Source: UBA7960 sp964624065 (lineage in GTDB: Bacteria; Bacteroidota; Bacteroidia; Bacteroidales; UBA7960). From it: a DNA stretch of 64,000 nucleotides. The stretch is taken from assembly GCA_964624065.1 (NCBI GenBank), contig CAZUWF010000008.1, forward strand, positions 16,801-80,800, read 5' to 3'. Below the pieces are notes generated by a model, which did not search any database, had not been told where the DNA came from, and worked only from the letters and a program-made list of their open reading frames with translations. The translations under genes and the position numbers were made by a program. This document shows, piece after piece, positions 28,453 through 35,893 of the stretch (its first letter is position 1; each line of letters begins with the position of its first letter).

Positions 28453-29000
28453 GGCACCCCTTTATTGCTTTTCACAATATTATATATGGCCTTTTGGGCC
28501 ACGTTTCGTGCAAAACCGAGCATAACTAATGCAGATAACGCTTCTTCTTGACTTGTATTGTCTGAAATTGTCATCCCAGCTTCCTTGACAGCGTCTTCTT
28601 TATCGATTTTGTCACGAAGGTCAACCACAATCCTCTGGGCAGTTTTGCCCCCTATCCCCTTGATTGTTTGCAATAACGATGAATTATTGGTTGCTATTGC
28701 ATTTTTAACGTCGGTAGGTGGCAACGACGACAAAATCATTCTGGCGGTATTGGGACCAACGCCGCTAACGGTAATCAAGAGCCTGAAAATATGCCTTTCG
28801 CTGTTGGAGGCAAAACCAAAAAGAACGTGGGTGTCTTCTCTAATAACCTGATGTGCAAATATTTTGACTTGATTGCCAACGTCTCCCAAGGCCGTAAATG
28901 TGTAAAGAGAAATGTGCAGGATGTATCCCACACCGTTGCAGTTGACCACTACGTATGCAGGGTTTTTTTCTTCCAAGACACCAGAAATAAATTCAATCAT
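28407..29000 (-). CDS. ruvA: Holliday junction ATP-dependent DNA helicase subunit RuvA
   Basis: 197 residues. Domain I opens IEFISGVLEEKNPAYVVVNC, and the helix-hairpin-helix pair in domain II reads ITVSGVGPNTARMILSSL and IKGIGGKTAQRIVVDLRD. The flexible acidic linker and the domain III RuvB-binding helices (SALVMLGFARNVAQKAI) follow. RuvA tetramers hold Holliday junctions for the RuvB motor. Its last 46 bases overlap the annotated start of sprA. An exact TAAATTTG box on the minus strand (29025-29032) lies 24 bases before its ATG and is a likely promoter element for ruvA-sprA. Confidence 0.96.
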   Translation of the reverse strand: MIEFISGVLEEKNPAYVVVNCNGVGYILHISLYTFTALGDVGNQVKIFAHQVIREDTHVLFGFASNSERHIFRLLITVSGVGPNTARMILSSLPPTDVKNAIATNNSSLLQTIKGIGGKTAQRIVVDLRDKIDKEDAVKEAGMTISDNTSQEEALSALVMLGFARNVAQKAIYNIVKSNKGVPCSSEFIIKEALKNF

Positions 29001-29090
29001 TTTCTTGCGAATTTAATGTGGCAACAAATTTACGAAGTTAAGAAATTTTAGTTGTCATAACTAATCGGTGTTCGAAATGGCTTTTACCTT

Positions 29091-29133
29091 GCAGGGTGCG
29101 AGGTGCATTTGCTCAATGCGCCTCGCACCCTGC
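29091..29133. repeat. 18-bp inverted repeat without T run
   Basis: Arms 29091-29108 and 29116-29133 (GCAGGGTGCGAGGTGCAT against ATGCGCCTCGCACCCTGC) pair over 18 bp with a single G-U-type wobble and a 7-base loop. It lies between the stop of the oxoamine synthase gene and the ruvA start, both on the minus strand. The strong stem could end transcription or protect the 3' end of the upstream mRNA, but no T run follows on either strand. Confidence 0.75.
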
Positions 29134-29169
29134 GAAATAAATTACAATTATGGCAAAAGGCTTATTGGT

Positions 29170-30417
29170 TTACATTCCGTACATTTCAATTATCTCCTTC
29201 TTGCTTTTGCCAAGGATGTTGTACTTGGCACCAACTTTCTTGAAGGCGTCCAGGGCTTTTTCGAGGTGGTGCATTTCGTGACCTGCCGAAATCTGGGTTC
29301 GGATCCTTGCCTGACCCTGCGGAACCACCGGAAAGAAAAAGCCAATTGCATAGATTCCCTCTTCAAACAAATCGCGCGAGAAGTCTTGCGAAAGCTTGGC
29401 ATTAAAGAGCATAACAGGCACAATTGGGGTGTCGCCTTCTTTCAAAACGAACCCTGCCTCAGTAAGACCTTTGCGCCAAAACTCGGTGTTTCTTTCAAGT
29501 TTATCGCGCCTGTCGGTACTCGCCGACAAGATTTCGAGCACTTTTATTACTCCTGCAACGATAGGAGGCGCTATGGTATTGGAGAAAAGATAAGGCCTGG
29601 CTCTTTGCCTGCACAGTTCAATAAGCTCGCGGCGGCCAGAAACGCAACCGCCAGAAGCCCCTCCCAGCCCCTTGCCAAAAGTGGTGGTTATCAAGTCGAT
29701 TTTGCCAAGAACGCCGCACTTTTCGTGGGTTCCGCGACCTGTTCGACCAATGAACCCACTTGCGTGCGATTCGTCAACGAGCAGCATCGCATCGTACTTG
29801 TTGCAAAGGTCAACCATTTCGTCAAGCTTGGCCGTGTCGCCGTCCATGGAGAAAACCCCATCGGTAACCACCAATTTTAGCCGCCGGTCTCCATGGAGCT
29901 GGAGCTTGCTTTCTAAGTGATCCGAATCTGAGTGCTTGAACGTATCGTGCATTGCGCTGCATAGCCGAATGCCATCAATCAGCGAAGCGTGAACCAGACG
30001 GTCTGAAATTATTACATCATCCTTTGTAAGGATCGCCTCGAACACTCCTGCATTGGCATCCATACAAGAGGGAAAAAGGATGGTGTCTTCGGTGCCAAGA
30101 AACTCGGTAACCAAATTTTCCAGCCTTCGGTGTATGTCTTGGGTTCCGCAAATGAACCTTACTGAGGACATTCCGTAGCCGTGGCTTTGGAGACCCTCGT
30201 GGGCTGCTTGCACAACCTCGGGGTGGCTGGAAAGGCCGAGGTAGTTGTTGGCACAGATGTTTATAACCTTTTTGGGAGAGGCTCCAGTTGGAAACTCAAC
30301 CTCGATATCGGCTGCCTGGGCCGAGTGGATGAATCTTTCTTGCTTGAATAGGCCGGCACCCCTTATCCCCTCGAGCACCCCAGCAAACATTGCCCTTGTT
30401 TTGTCTGAATAAGCCAT
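29170..30417 (-). CDS. alpha-oxoamine synthase, glycine C-acetyltransferase-like (second copy, ACP-linked)
   Basis: 415 residues, fold-type I PLP enzyme. The KBL-type fingerprints are all present: ICANNYLGLSSHPEV, YGMSSVRFICGTQDIHRRLE, the cofactor-binding VTDGVFSMDGD and LLVDESHASGF, and the PLP Lys in TTTFGKGLGGASGG. The family joins an acyl thioester to an amino acid with loss of CO2. Close similarity to the copy at 33198-34394 is visible along the whole chain, but this one has a divergent N-terminus (about 20 residues longer around EVEFPTGASPKKV) and an extra tail KSKKEIIEMYGM. It starts 9 bases after an acyl carrier protein gene, suggesting an acyl-ACP donor. It may be a true Kbl or a diverged condensing enzyme; the substrate is not decided by sequence. 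Confidence 0.85.
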   Translation of the reverse strand: MAYSDKTRAMFAGVLEGIRGAGLFKQERFIHSAQAADIEVEFPTGASPKKVINICANNYLGLSSHPEVVQAAHEGLQSHGYGMSSVRFICGTQDIHRRLENLVTEFLGTEDTILFPSCMDANAGVFEAILTKDDVIISDRLVHASLIDGIRLCSAMHDTFKHSDSDHLESKLQLHGDRRLKLVVTDGVFSMDGDTAKLDEMVDLCNKYDAMLLVDESHASGFIGRTGRGTHEKCGVLGKIDLITTTFGKGLGGASGGCVSGRRELIELCRQRARPYLFSNTIAPPIVAGVIKVLEILSASTDRRDKLERNTEFWRKGLTEAGFVLKEGDTPIVPVMLFNAKLSQDFSRDLFEEGIYAIGFFFPVVPQGQARIRTQISAGHEMHHLEKALDAFKKVGAKYNILGKSKKEIIEMYGM

Positions 30418-30426
30418 ACCTACCTC

Positions 30427-30672
30427 CTATTTGTTTAGAAAAGCTTTTACTAAATCAACTATTTTGTCAACGCTGTCAAATGCCTCAGGAGTGGCGTCAT
30501 CATCGGGGATTGAAATTTTGTACTTGTTTTCGAGAAATCTTTTTAACGAAACCATTGAAAACGAGTCAACAATTCCACCCGAAATTAGAGGGGTGTCGTA
30601 GTTTATTTCGCTGTCATCTTCAACGTATTCTTCAATTACGTATTTCCTTACAATTTCTTTCATTTCTTCCAT
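30427..30672 (-). CDS. stand-alone acyl carrier protein
   Basis: 81 residues, acidic, three to four helices. The phosphopantetheine site is Ser37 in GIVDSFSMVSLKRFLE (DSxS rather than the fatty-acid-synthase DSLD), so this is unlikely to be the housekeeping AcpP. Helix III region VDKIVDLVKAFLNK closes the domain. It is translationally close (9-base gap) to the downstream oxoamine synthase gene, and a holo-ACP synthase gene lies 2 kb upstream on the same strand. Likely role: carry an acyl group for the neighbouring PLP enzyme or synthetase. The start EEMKEI has ATG at 30672; a second Met at residue 4 is an alternative. Confidence 0.88.
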   Translation of the reverse strand: MEEMKEIVRKYVIEEYVEDDSEINYDTPLISGGIVDSFSMVSLKRFLENKYKISIPDDDATPEAFDSVDKIVDLVKAFLNK

Positions 30673-31017
30673 AGTGAATCTTTTTTTGATGTAAATAAAA
30701 ATTGTTAATGGTTAATGGTTAATGGTTAATTGTTAATGGTTAATGGTTAATGGTTAATTAAAATTTGACAATTCCATTTCTTTTTGTTCTGGCTTTTCAA
30801 CATTTTTACGTGCTCTTTTTTATTTCTCTCCTACGGGGCTACTGGGCTGTGTGGGCATCATCATTCCGTGGTTTTCGAGGTGCAATGGTTTGCTCATTTC
30901 ACCACTGCTGCCAACAGACCGAATTCTGGAGCTTAAAAAATTGAAACAAACCGCAACCCTCTAAACTCCCAAACAACTAAACTCCCAAACCCATCTACCT
31001 ATCCTCCCAAAAAGGAG
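30673..31017. other. intergenic region between acyl-CoA synthetase and ACP genes
   Basis: 345 bases without an ORF. It holds the heptamer array listed separately and, at 30961-30992, a run of CTAAACTCCCAAACAACTAA-like units, the complement of G/T-rich spacers found elsewhere in the window. The ACP promoter is probably here, but no clear TAnnTTTG box was found. Confidence 0.6.
30704..30759. repeat. perfect heptamer tandem array with 28-base higher-order period
   Basis: Eight contiguous 7-base units. Units 1-3 and 5-7 are GTTAATG, units 4 and 8 are GTTAATT, so the array is a 28-base block repeated exactly twice. It begins 31 bases upstream of the ACP start codon, in the expected promoter/leader of the ACP - oxoamine synthase operon. 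Confidence 0.97.
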
Positions 31018-32721
31018 TTAATCGTCTTCCAGCGTAGATGTATCTCCTATTTCTTCACCCCATTCTTTCGCTTTGAGAATACGTCTCATTATCTTGCCGC
31101 TGCGGGTTTTTGGCAGCGACTCAACAAATTCTATTTCTTGTGGCATAGCCAGGGGTGAAAGCTTTTTTCTCACGAAATTCATTATTTCCAGATCGAGGTC
31201 GGCACTGGGTTGGTTGCCTGGTTTTAGAGCCACGAAAGCCTTAACAACCTCCATGTTTACAAAATCGGGTTTAGCAACCACTGCCGATTCGGCAACGGCG
31301 GGGTGTTCGAGCAACGCCGATTCCACCTCAAACGGGCTTACAAGGTGACCCCCGGTATTGATAACATCGTCGTCGCGTCCGACGAACCAAAAATATCCCT
31401 CGCCATCTATTGACGAGCGGTCGCCGGGTAGGTACCAGCCGTTCTTGAATTTTTCGTTGAAAGCCTTTTCGTTTCGCCAATAGGTGCGCATTAATGCAGG
31501 CCAAGTGGGTTTTAGTGCTATAAGGCCGACCTGTCCCGGCTGGGTGAGTGCCTGATAGGTTTGGGGGTCCACCACTGCTGCTTCGATTCCTGGAAATGCC
31601 TTGCCCATTGAGCCGGGCTTGACTTTCATCCCGGGAAAGTTGGTTATAACCATAGAACCGGTCTCGGTTTGCCAGTAGGTATCGTAAAACGGCTTTCCGA
31701 AAACCTTTTCTGACCAGATGACGGCTTCGCTATTGAGGGGTTCGCCCACCGAAGCAAGGTGCCTCAGGCACGAAAGGTCATATTTCTTAACTACCTCCTG
31801 GCCTGCTTTCATAAGCGAGCGAATTGCGGTTGGTGCAGAGTACCACATGGTAATGCGATGCTTTTCAATGAACTTGTACCAAGCCTCGGCCGAAAACCCC
31901 GAATCTAGAACGCATTGTGTTACACCGTTGCTAAAGGCTCCAATTATCCCGTAAGAAGTGCCTGTTACCCAACCCGGGTCGGCAGTACACCAATAAATGT
32001 CGTCATCGCGAAGGTCGAGAACCCACTTTGATGTTAGATATTGCGAAACAATGGAATAATGCACGTGCTTAACACCCTTTGGCTGGCCAGTGGTACCCGA
32101 GGTGTAGTGCAACACCGAAGGTGATTCGGCAGTTGTTGGGCAAATGTCAAAATTCTCTACCTTTGGCAAGGCCTCCAAGTCGAGCATTACCTCGCCGGGG
32201 CCAATTGGCTTGGCCGGGTCGTGGTCAACAATTACTATGATCTCAAGGTTTGGCAGCTTGTCCACTATTTTGCGCACCTTAGGTGCGTGCTTCTTTTGGG
32301 TTATAATTACCCTTGTTTGGGCATTGTCGAGTCGCACGAAAAGGGACTCATCCCCAAAAGCCGAGAAAAGTGGCTGTGCGATTGCCCCAATTTTCAAAAC
32401 ACCCAAAAAACTCAGGTAAAGCTCGGGAATTTTGTCCATAAAGAGGCAAACCCTGTCTTCGGCTTTCACGCCATGGTCGCGCAAAAACTTGCCAATCGTG
32501 TTGGTGTCAACCCGAAGGTCGTTGTAGGTAAAGGTTTTTTCCTTTCCGCCAAGGCCTTCCCAAATAAGGGCTGTTTTGCTCCCTTTTCCCATTTGGCAAA
32601 TCCTGTCGGTGCAATACCATCCAATGTTAATCAGATTGCCGGGTTTGTAATCAAGTTCCCTCTCGGCGATTTCCCAACTGAAATTTTTTAATCTCTCCTC
32701 GTAAGATCCAATGTTTGTCAT
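31018..32721 (-). CDS. acsA: AMP-forming acetyl-CoA synthetase, AcsA type
   Basis: 567 residues, colinear with Bacillus AcsA (572). The AMP-binding P-loop is HYTSGTTGQPKGV, followed by the family-specific DDIYWCTADPGWVTGTSYGI, the acyl-pocket/adenylate motif YWQTETGS, the hinge GRDDDVINTGGHLV and the C-terminal catalytic Lys in LPKTRSGKIMRRIL, which can be acetylated in this family. It activates acetate (perhaps other short acids) to acyl-AMP and then acyl-CoA. Its placement between acpS and an ACP gene suggests that it could supply, or directly load, a short acyl group for the cluster; that is inference. It may equally be the cell's general acetate assimilation enzyme. Confidence 0.88.
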   Translation of the reverse strand: MTNIGSYEERLKNFSWEIAERELDYKPGNLINIGWYCTDRICQMGKGSKTALIWEGLGGKEKTFTYNDLRVDTNTIGKFLRDHGVKAEDRVCLFMDKIPELYLSFLGVLKIGAIAQPLFSAFGDESLFVRLDNAQTRVIITQKKHAPKVRKIVDKLPNLEIIVIVDHDPAKPIGPGEVMLDLEALPKVENFDICPTTAESPSVLHYTSGTTGQPKGVKHVHYSIVSQYLTSKWVLDLRDDDIYWCTADPGWVTGTSYGIIGAFSNGVTQCVLDSGFSAEAWYKFIEKHRITMWYSAPTAIRSLMKAGQEVVKKYDLSCLRHLASVGEPLNSEAVIWSEKVFGKPFYDTYWQTETGSMVITNFPGMKVKPGSMGKAFPGIEAAVVDPQTYQALTQPGQVGLIALKPTWPALMRTYWRNEKAFNEKFKNGWYLPGDRSSIDGEGYFWFVGRDDDVINTGGHLVSPFEVESALLEHPAVAESAVVAKPDFVNMEVVKAFVALKPGNQPSADLDLEIMNFVRKKLSPLAMPQEIEFVESLPKTRSGKIMRRILKAKEWGEEIGDTSTLEDD

Positions 32722-32826
32722 ATTTATTTATTTGTGATTGGTGGGTATTGTGTATGAAAAAGCAAGGGCACGCCGTCTTGTAATCGAAAGGCGGGCTTTT
32801 GGCTTTTTGGGGTCATTTGGTGTGGA

Positions 32827-33201
32827 TTATTTATCTAAAATTACGATGGCCTGGGCTAGCTCATTTAGGTGGGCTAAAGATACAAAAATTTTGGGAAACC
32901 CTAACTTTTCCCACAATTCTTTTGCCTTTCCTTCAAGAATTATCCCTGGTTTTCCATTGGGTTCATTAACTACTTGAATTTGCGTGAAAAGTAGTCCTTG
33001 GTGCATTCCTACTCCGAGTGCTTTAAGAAGGGCCTCCTTGGCGCAGAAACGTGCGGCGTAGTGTTGGTACTTGTGGGCCATAGCTTCGCAATAGTCTATT
33101 TCCGCTTTCGCAAAAATGGACTTTACAAATTCGGGGTCGGTCTCCATTGCGTTTTGAACGCGACCAACCTCAATCATATCAGTTCCTAATCCTACAATCA
33201 A
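32827..33201 (-). CDS. acpS: holo-[acyl-carrier-protein] synthase
   Basis: 124 residues, the AcpS length. Both signatures are present: GLGTDMIEVGRV (Mg-binding Asp) and RFCAKEALLKALG (KEAxxK). It transfers 4'-phosphopantetheine from CoA to the Ser of ACPs. The start at 33201 is a TTG, whose last bases form a TTGA overlap with the TGA stop of the upstream kbl gene, implying translational coupling. The family normally begins IVGLGTD right after Met, which supports this unusual start. Its setting with an ACP and acyl-activating enzyme is notable, since acpS often sits with pdxJ or housekeeping genes. Confidence 0.94.
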   Translation of the reverse strand: MIVGLGTDMIEVGRVQNAMETDPEFVKSIFAKAEIDYCEAMAHKYQHYAARFCAKEALLKALGVGMHQGLLFTQIQVVNEPNGKPGIILEGKAKELWEKLGFPKIFVSLAHLNELAQAIVILDK

Positions 33202-34394
33202 ATTGCGCCTAGTTTTTTGCCAACCTTGGTAAACTTATCTATTGCAAATTCAACTTGCTCCTTAGAGTGCGCTGCACTAAGTTGAACCCTGATGCGTGAT
33301 TTCCCTTTTGGTACCACCGGAAAGTAGAAGCCAATGACATAAACCCCTTCTTCGAGCAATGCATCGGCAAAATGTTGTGAGAGCTTTGCGTCGTTGGGTA
33401 GGTGTCCCAAGCAAACGGGAACAATTGAATGAACTCCCGGAACGATGCTAAAGCCAGCAGCGTTCATACCCTTGCGGAATAATTGGGTGTTTTCGTATAG
33501 CTTGTCGCGTAGTTCGGTTGACTCGGAAAGTAATTTGATGACCTCGAGTGTGGCTCCTGCGATTGACGGGGCTATGGAGTTGCTGAAAAGGTAAGGACGC
33601 GCCCTCTGCCTGAGCAGGTCAATTATTTCTTGCTTACCCGATATGCATCCACCCGATGCGCCCCCAAGTGCCTTACCGAAGGTAGTAGAAATTATGTCAA
33701 CCCGACCCATAACGTTGTGGTACTCGTGGGTTCCTCTACCAGTCTTGCCAACAAAACCCGTGGCGTGCGAATCGTCAACCATAACAAGGGCATTGTGCTT
33801 TTCGGCGAGGTCGCATATTTTGTCAACGTCGGCAATAATCCCATCCATTGAGAAAACCCCATCGGTTACAATTAGTTTGAAGCGAGAACCTGAGGCTTCG
33901 ACCAGGTTTTTTTCAAGGTCGGTCATATCGTTGTTCTTGTACCTGAAGCGCTTTGCCTTGCATAACCTCACTCCATCAATTATTGAAGCGTGGTTTAGCT
34001 CGTCGGAGATAATTGCATCTTGTTCGCCAAGCAATGGTTCGAAAACGCCCCCGTTGGCATCGAAGGCCGATGAAAACAGAATAGTGTCTTCCATACCCAA
34101 AAAATTGCTGAGGCTTTTTTCCAAATCCTTGTGCACTTTTTGGGTTCCGCAGATAAACCTCACCGACGACATACCGAAGCCGTACTTGAAAAAGGTATAG
34201 TTGGCAGCAGCCATTACCCGTGGGTCGCTCGAAAGCCCAAGGTAATTGTTGGCGCAAAAGTTAAGCACCCTGCGACCGTTGGCCTCGATTATTACACCTT
34301 GCGGGCTGGTTATTACTCGCTCTTTTTTGTATAGACCCGCATCCTTAATTTCTTGTAGGGTTTGTTGAAGGTGGCTCTGAAATTGACCGTACAT
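33198..34394 (-). CDS. kbl: glycine C-acetyltransferase (2-amino-3-ketobutyrate CoA ligase)
   Basis: 398 residues, exactly the Kbl size. Motifs: FCANNYLGLSSDPRV, YGMSSVRFICGTQKVHKDLE, VTDGVFSMDGI, VMVDDSHATGF, the PLP Lys in STTFGKALGGASGG, and the C-terminal FYFPVVPKGKSRIRVQLSA. Kbl works with threonine dehydrogenase to turn threonine into glycine and acetyl-CoA, or in reverse. No tdh lies in the window. It overlaps acpS by 4 bases and therefore heads a minus-strand group with acpS and possibly acsA. It is the more orthodox of the two copies here. Confidence 0.9.
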   Translation of the reverse strand: MYGQFQSHLQQTLQEIKDAGLYKKERVITSPQGVIIEANGRRVLNFCANNYLGLSSDPRVMAAANYTFFKYGFGMSSVRFICGTQKVHKDLEKSLSNFLGMEDTILFSSAFDANGGVFEPLLGEQDAIISDELNHASIIDGVRLCKAKRFRYKNNDMTDLEKNLVEASGSRFKLIVTDGVFSMDGIIADVDKICDLAEKHNALVMVDDSHATGFVGKTGRGTHEYHNVMGRVDIISTTFGKALGGASGGCISGKQEIIDLLRQRARPYLFSNSIAPSIAGATLEVIKLLSESTELRDKLYENTQLFRKGMNAAGFSIVPGVHSIVPVCLGHLPNDAKLSQHFADALLEEGVYVIGFYFPVVPKGKSRIRVQLSAAHSKEQVEFAIDKFTKVGKKLGAI

Positions 34395-34425
34395 TGGTTG
34401 ATAATTTTGTTGTTACTTGAAGGGT

Positions 34426-34433
34426 CAAAAGTA
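34426..34433 (-). promoter_or_regulatory. -7 promoter box (TACTTTTG) upstream of kbl-acpS
   Basis: Reads TACTTTTG on the minus strand, an exact TAnnTTTG match, 31 bases before the kbl ATG at 34394. No TTTG at the ideal upstream distance. Confidence 0.4.
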
Positions 34434-34632
34434 GTTAAAAAAAGGTTTATTGGCTTAGGGATTGAGAAGTTGAGAAGTAATTGACAAATAGGATTGGGAG
34501 TCCTCTCTGATCACCGCGCAAAAAGCATATACCCTTTGGGAAACATTGGTTTTATTTGTGAGGAAAATGGGCTTTGAGGTCTTTTTTTCAACTCTCAATG
34601 CCCTGAGGTAATTTCAATTTTAAACTTCAGGG

Positions 34633-35769
34633 TCATCTTGTTTCTCCATGAAAAAATGCTTCGATCAGTTCGCATGCACTGTCAATATCATTATTGGTTA
34701 GTTCATAAAAGAACGGCAGTCTAATTATCGTTTGTGAATAGCGTACCGAGTTGGGTAATTCCCGACCGTCGTGTGTCCCCATATAATATTGGGACAGGTG
34801 AAGTGGCAAGTAGTGAAAAACGGCCAAAAACCCGTTTTCTTTCAAGTGCATTATTAATCCATCTCTTTGCTGCCGGTTGTTGCACAAAATGTAAAACATA
34901 TGGGCGTTGTTTGTGGCAAAGCCATCAATATATGGGAGGGTGATCAAGTTTTTGTGGGCAAGGGGCTTTAGGTTTTTGTAGTATCTTTCCCAAATGTTCA
35001 GCCGGCGTTCTTGGATTGATTGTAGGTTTTCCAGTTGGGCAAGCAAGAAAGCTGCGATCATATCTGAGGGCAAGAATGAGCTTCCAACATCAACCCAACC
35101 GTACTTGCTTGCCTCGCCTCGGAAAAATTCGGCGCGGTTGGTGCCCTTCTCCCAAATGATTTCGGCACGTTTTGCAAATTGTTTGTCGTTTACCACCAAC
35201 ATTCCCCCCTCGCCACATTGTATGTTTTTGGTTTCGTGAAACGATAATGCCGCAAAGTGGCCCAAACTACCCAGGGGCTTGTTATTGTAATAGCTGTCAA
35301 TGGCCTGCGCGGCATCTTCAATAACAAGGAGGTTGTGCTTTGATGCAACCTCCAGGATTGCATCCATATTGCAGCCCACCCCTGCGTAGTGCACCGGAAC
35401 TATGGCCCTGGTTTTTGATGTAACCAAGGTGTCGATCAGCGAAACATCCATATTGGGGTTGTGCTGATTGCTGTCAACAAAAACAACTTTGGCGCCGCGT
35501 AGCACGAAAGCGTTGGCAGTAGAAACGAAAGTGTATGATGGCATTATTACTTCATCGCCCGGCCCTATGTTAGCAAGAATTGCAGCCATTTCAAGCGCAT
35601 CGGTGCAACTTGTTGTAAGCAAACATTTTTCAAATCCAAACCTCTTTTCGAAAAAGTTTTGGGATTCCTTGGTGAAAAAACCATTTCCCGAAACGTGTCC
35701 AATTGACACCGCCTCTCGGATGTAGTCGATTTCCTTTCCTGAAAGATATGGCTTGTTAAACGGAATCAT
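34633..35769 (-). CDS. wecE: dTDP-4-amino-4,6-dideoxygalactose transaminase (WecE/RffA-like)
   Basis: 378 residues, DegT/DnrJ/EryC1 PLP aminotransferase. The start IPFNKPYLSGKEIDYI and the patches TTSCTDALEMAAILAN, PSYTFVSTANAF, VIEDAAQAI and the PLP Lys in LSFHETKNIQCGEGG are those of WecE. It would convert dTDP-4-keto-6-deoxyglucose to the 4-amino-6-deoxygalactose, the precursor of Fuc4NAc. It leads into an acetyltransferase with WecD-like features, matching the next step. The rml genes for dTDP-sugar supply are not in the window. It lies at the 3' end of a minus-strand glycan cluster. Confidence 0.9.
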   Translation of the reverse strand: MIPFNKPYLSGKEIDYIREAVSIGHVSGNGFFTKESQNFFEKRFGFEKCLLTTSCTDALEMAAILANIGPGDEVIMPSYTFVSTANAFVLRGAKVVFVDSNQHNPNMDVSLIDTLVTSKTRAIVPVHYAGVGCNMDAILEVASKHNLLVIEDAAQAIDSYYNNKPLGSLGHFAALSFHETKNIQCGEGGMLVVNDKQFAKRAEIIWEKGTNRAEFFRGEASKYGWVDVGSSFLPSDMIAAFLLAQLENLQSIQERRLNIWERYYKNLKPLAHKNLITLPYIDGFATNNAHMFYILCNNRQQRDGLIMHLKENGFLAVFHYLPLHLSQYYMGTHDGRELPNSVRYSQTIIRLPFFYELTNNDIDSACELIEAFFHGETR

Positions 35770-35893
35770 ATTTGATTTTGGGAGGTGGTTGTTAGGTGAA
35801 ATGGCTATGTTAATAGTGGTTATTTATGGTTCGCTTCAAATTCGTGTTACGCCCCCAGGCAGCATTCTGTTGATGTTTAAATTTGCAATGCCT

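Noticed and set aside
29068..29880. 270-codon plus-strand ORF across the ruvA-Kbl spacer and Kbl-like gene
   Set aside because: It runs antisense through the PLP-enzyme core and through the inverted repeat; no family motif.
30704..30759. CRISPR-like array
   Set aside because: The units are 7 bases and contiguous with no spacers; it is a simple tandem repeat.
29170..34394. Sphingolipid or sulfonolipid biosynthesis cluster
   Set aside because: Both PLP enzymes carry Kbl-type motifs (YGMSSVRFICGTQ), and no ceramide synthase, ketosphinganine reductase or cysteate synthase gene is present. The ACP-linked idea is kept only as an open hypothesis.
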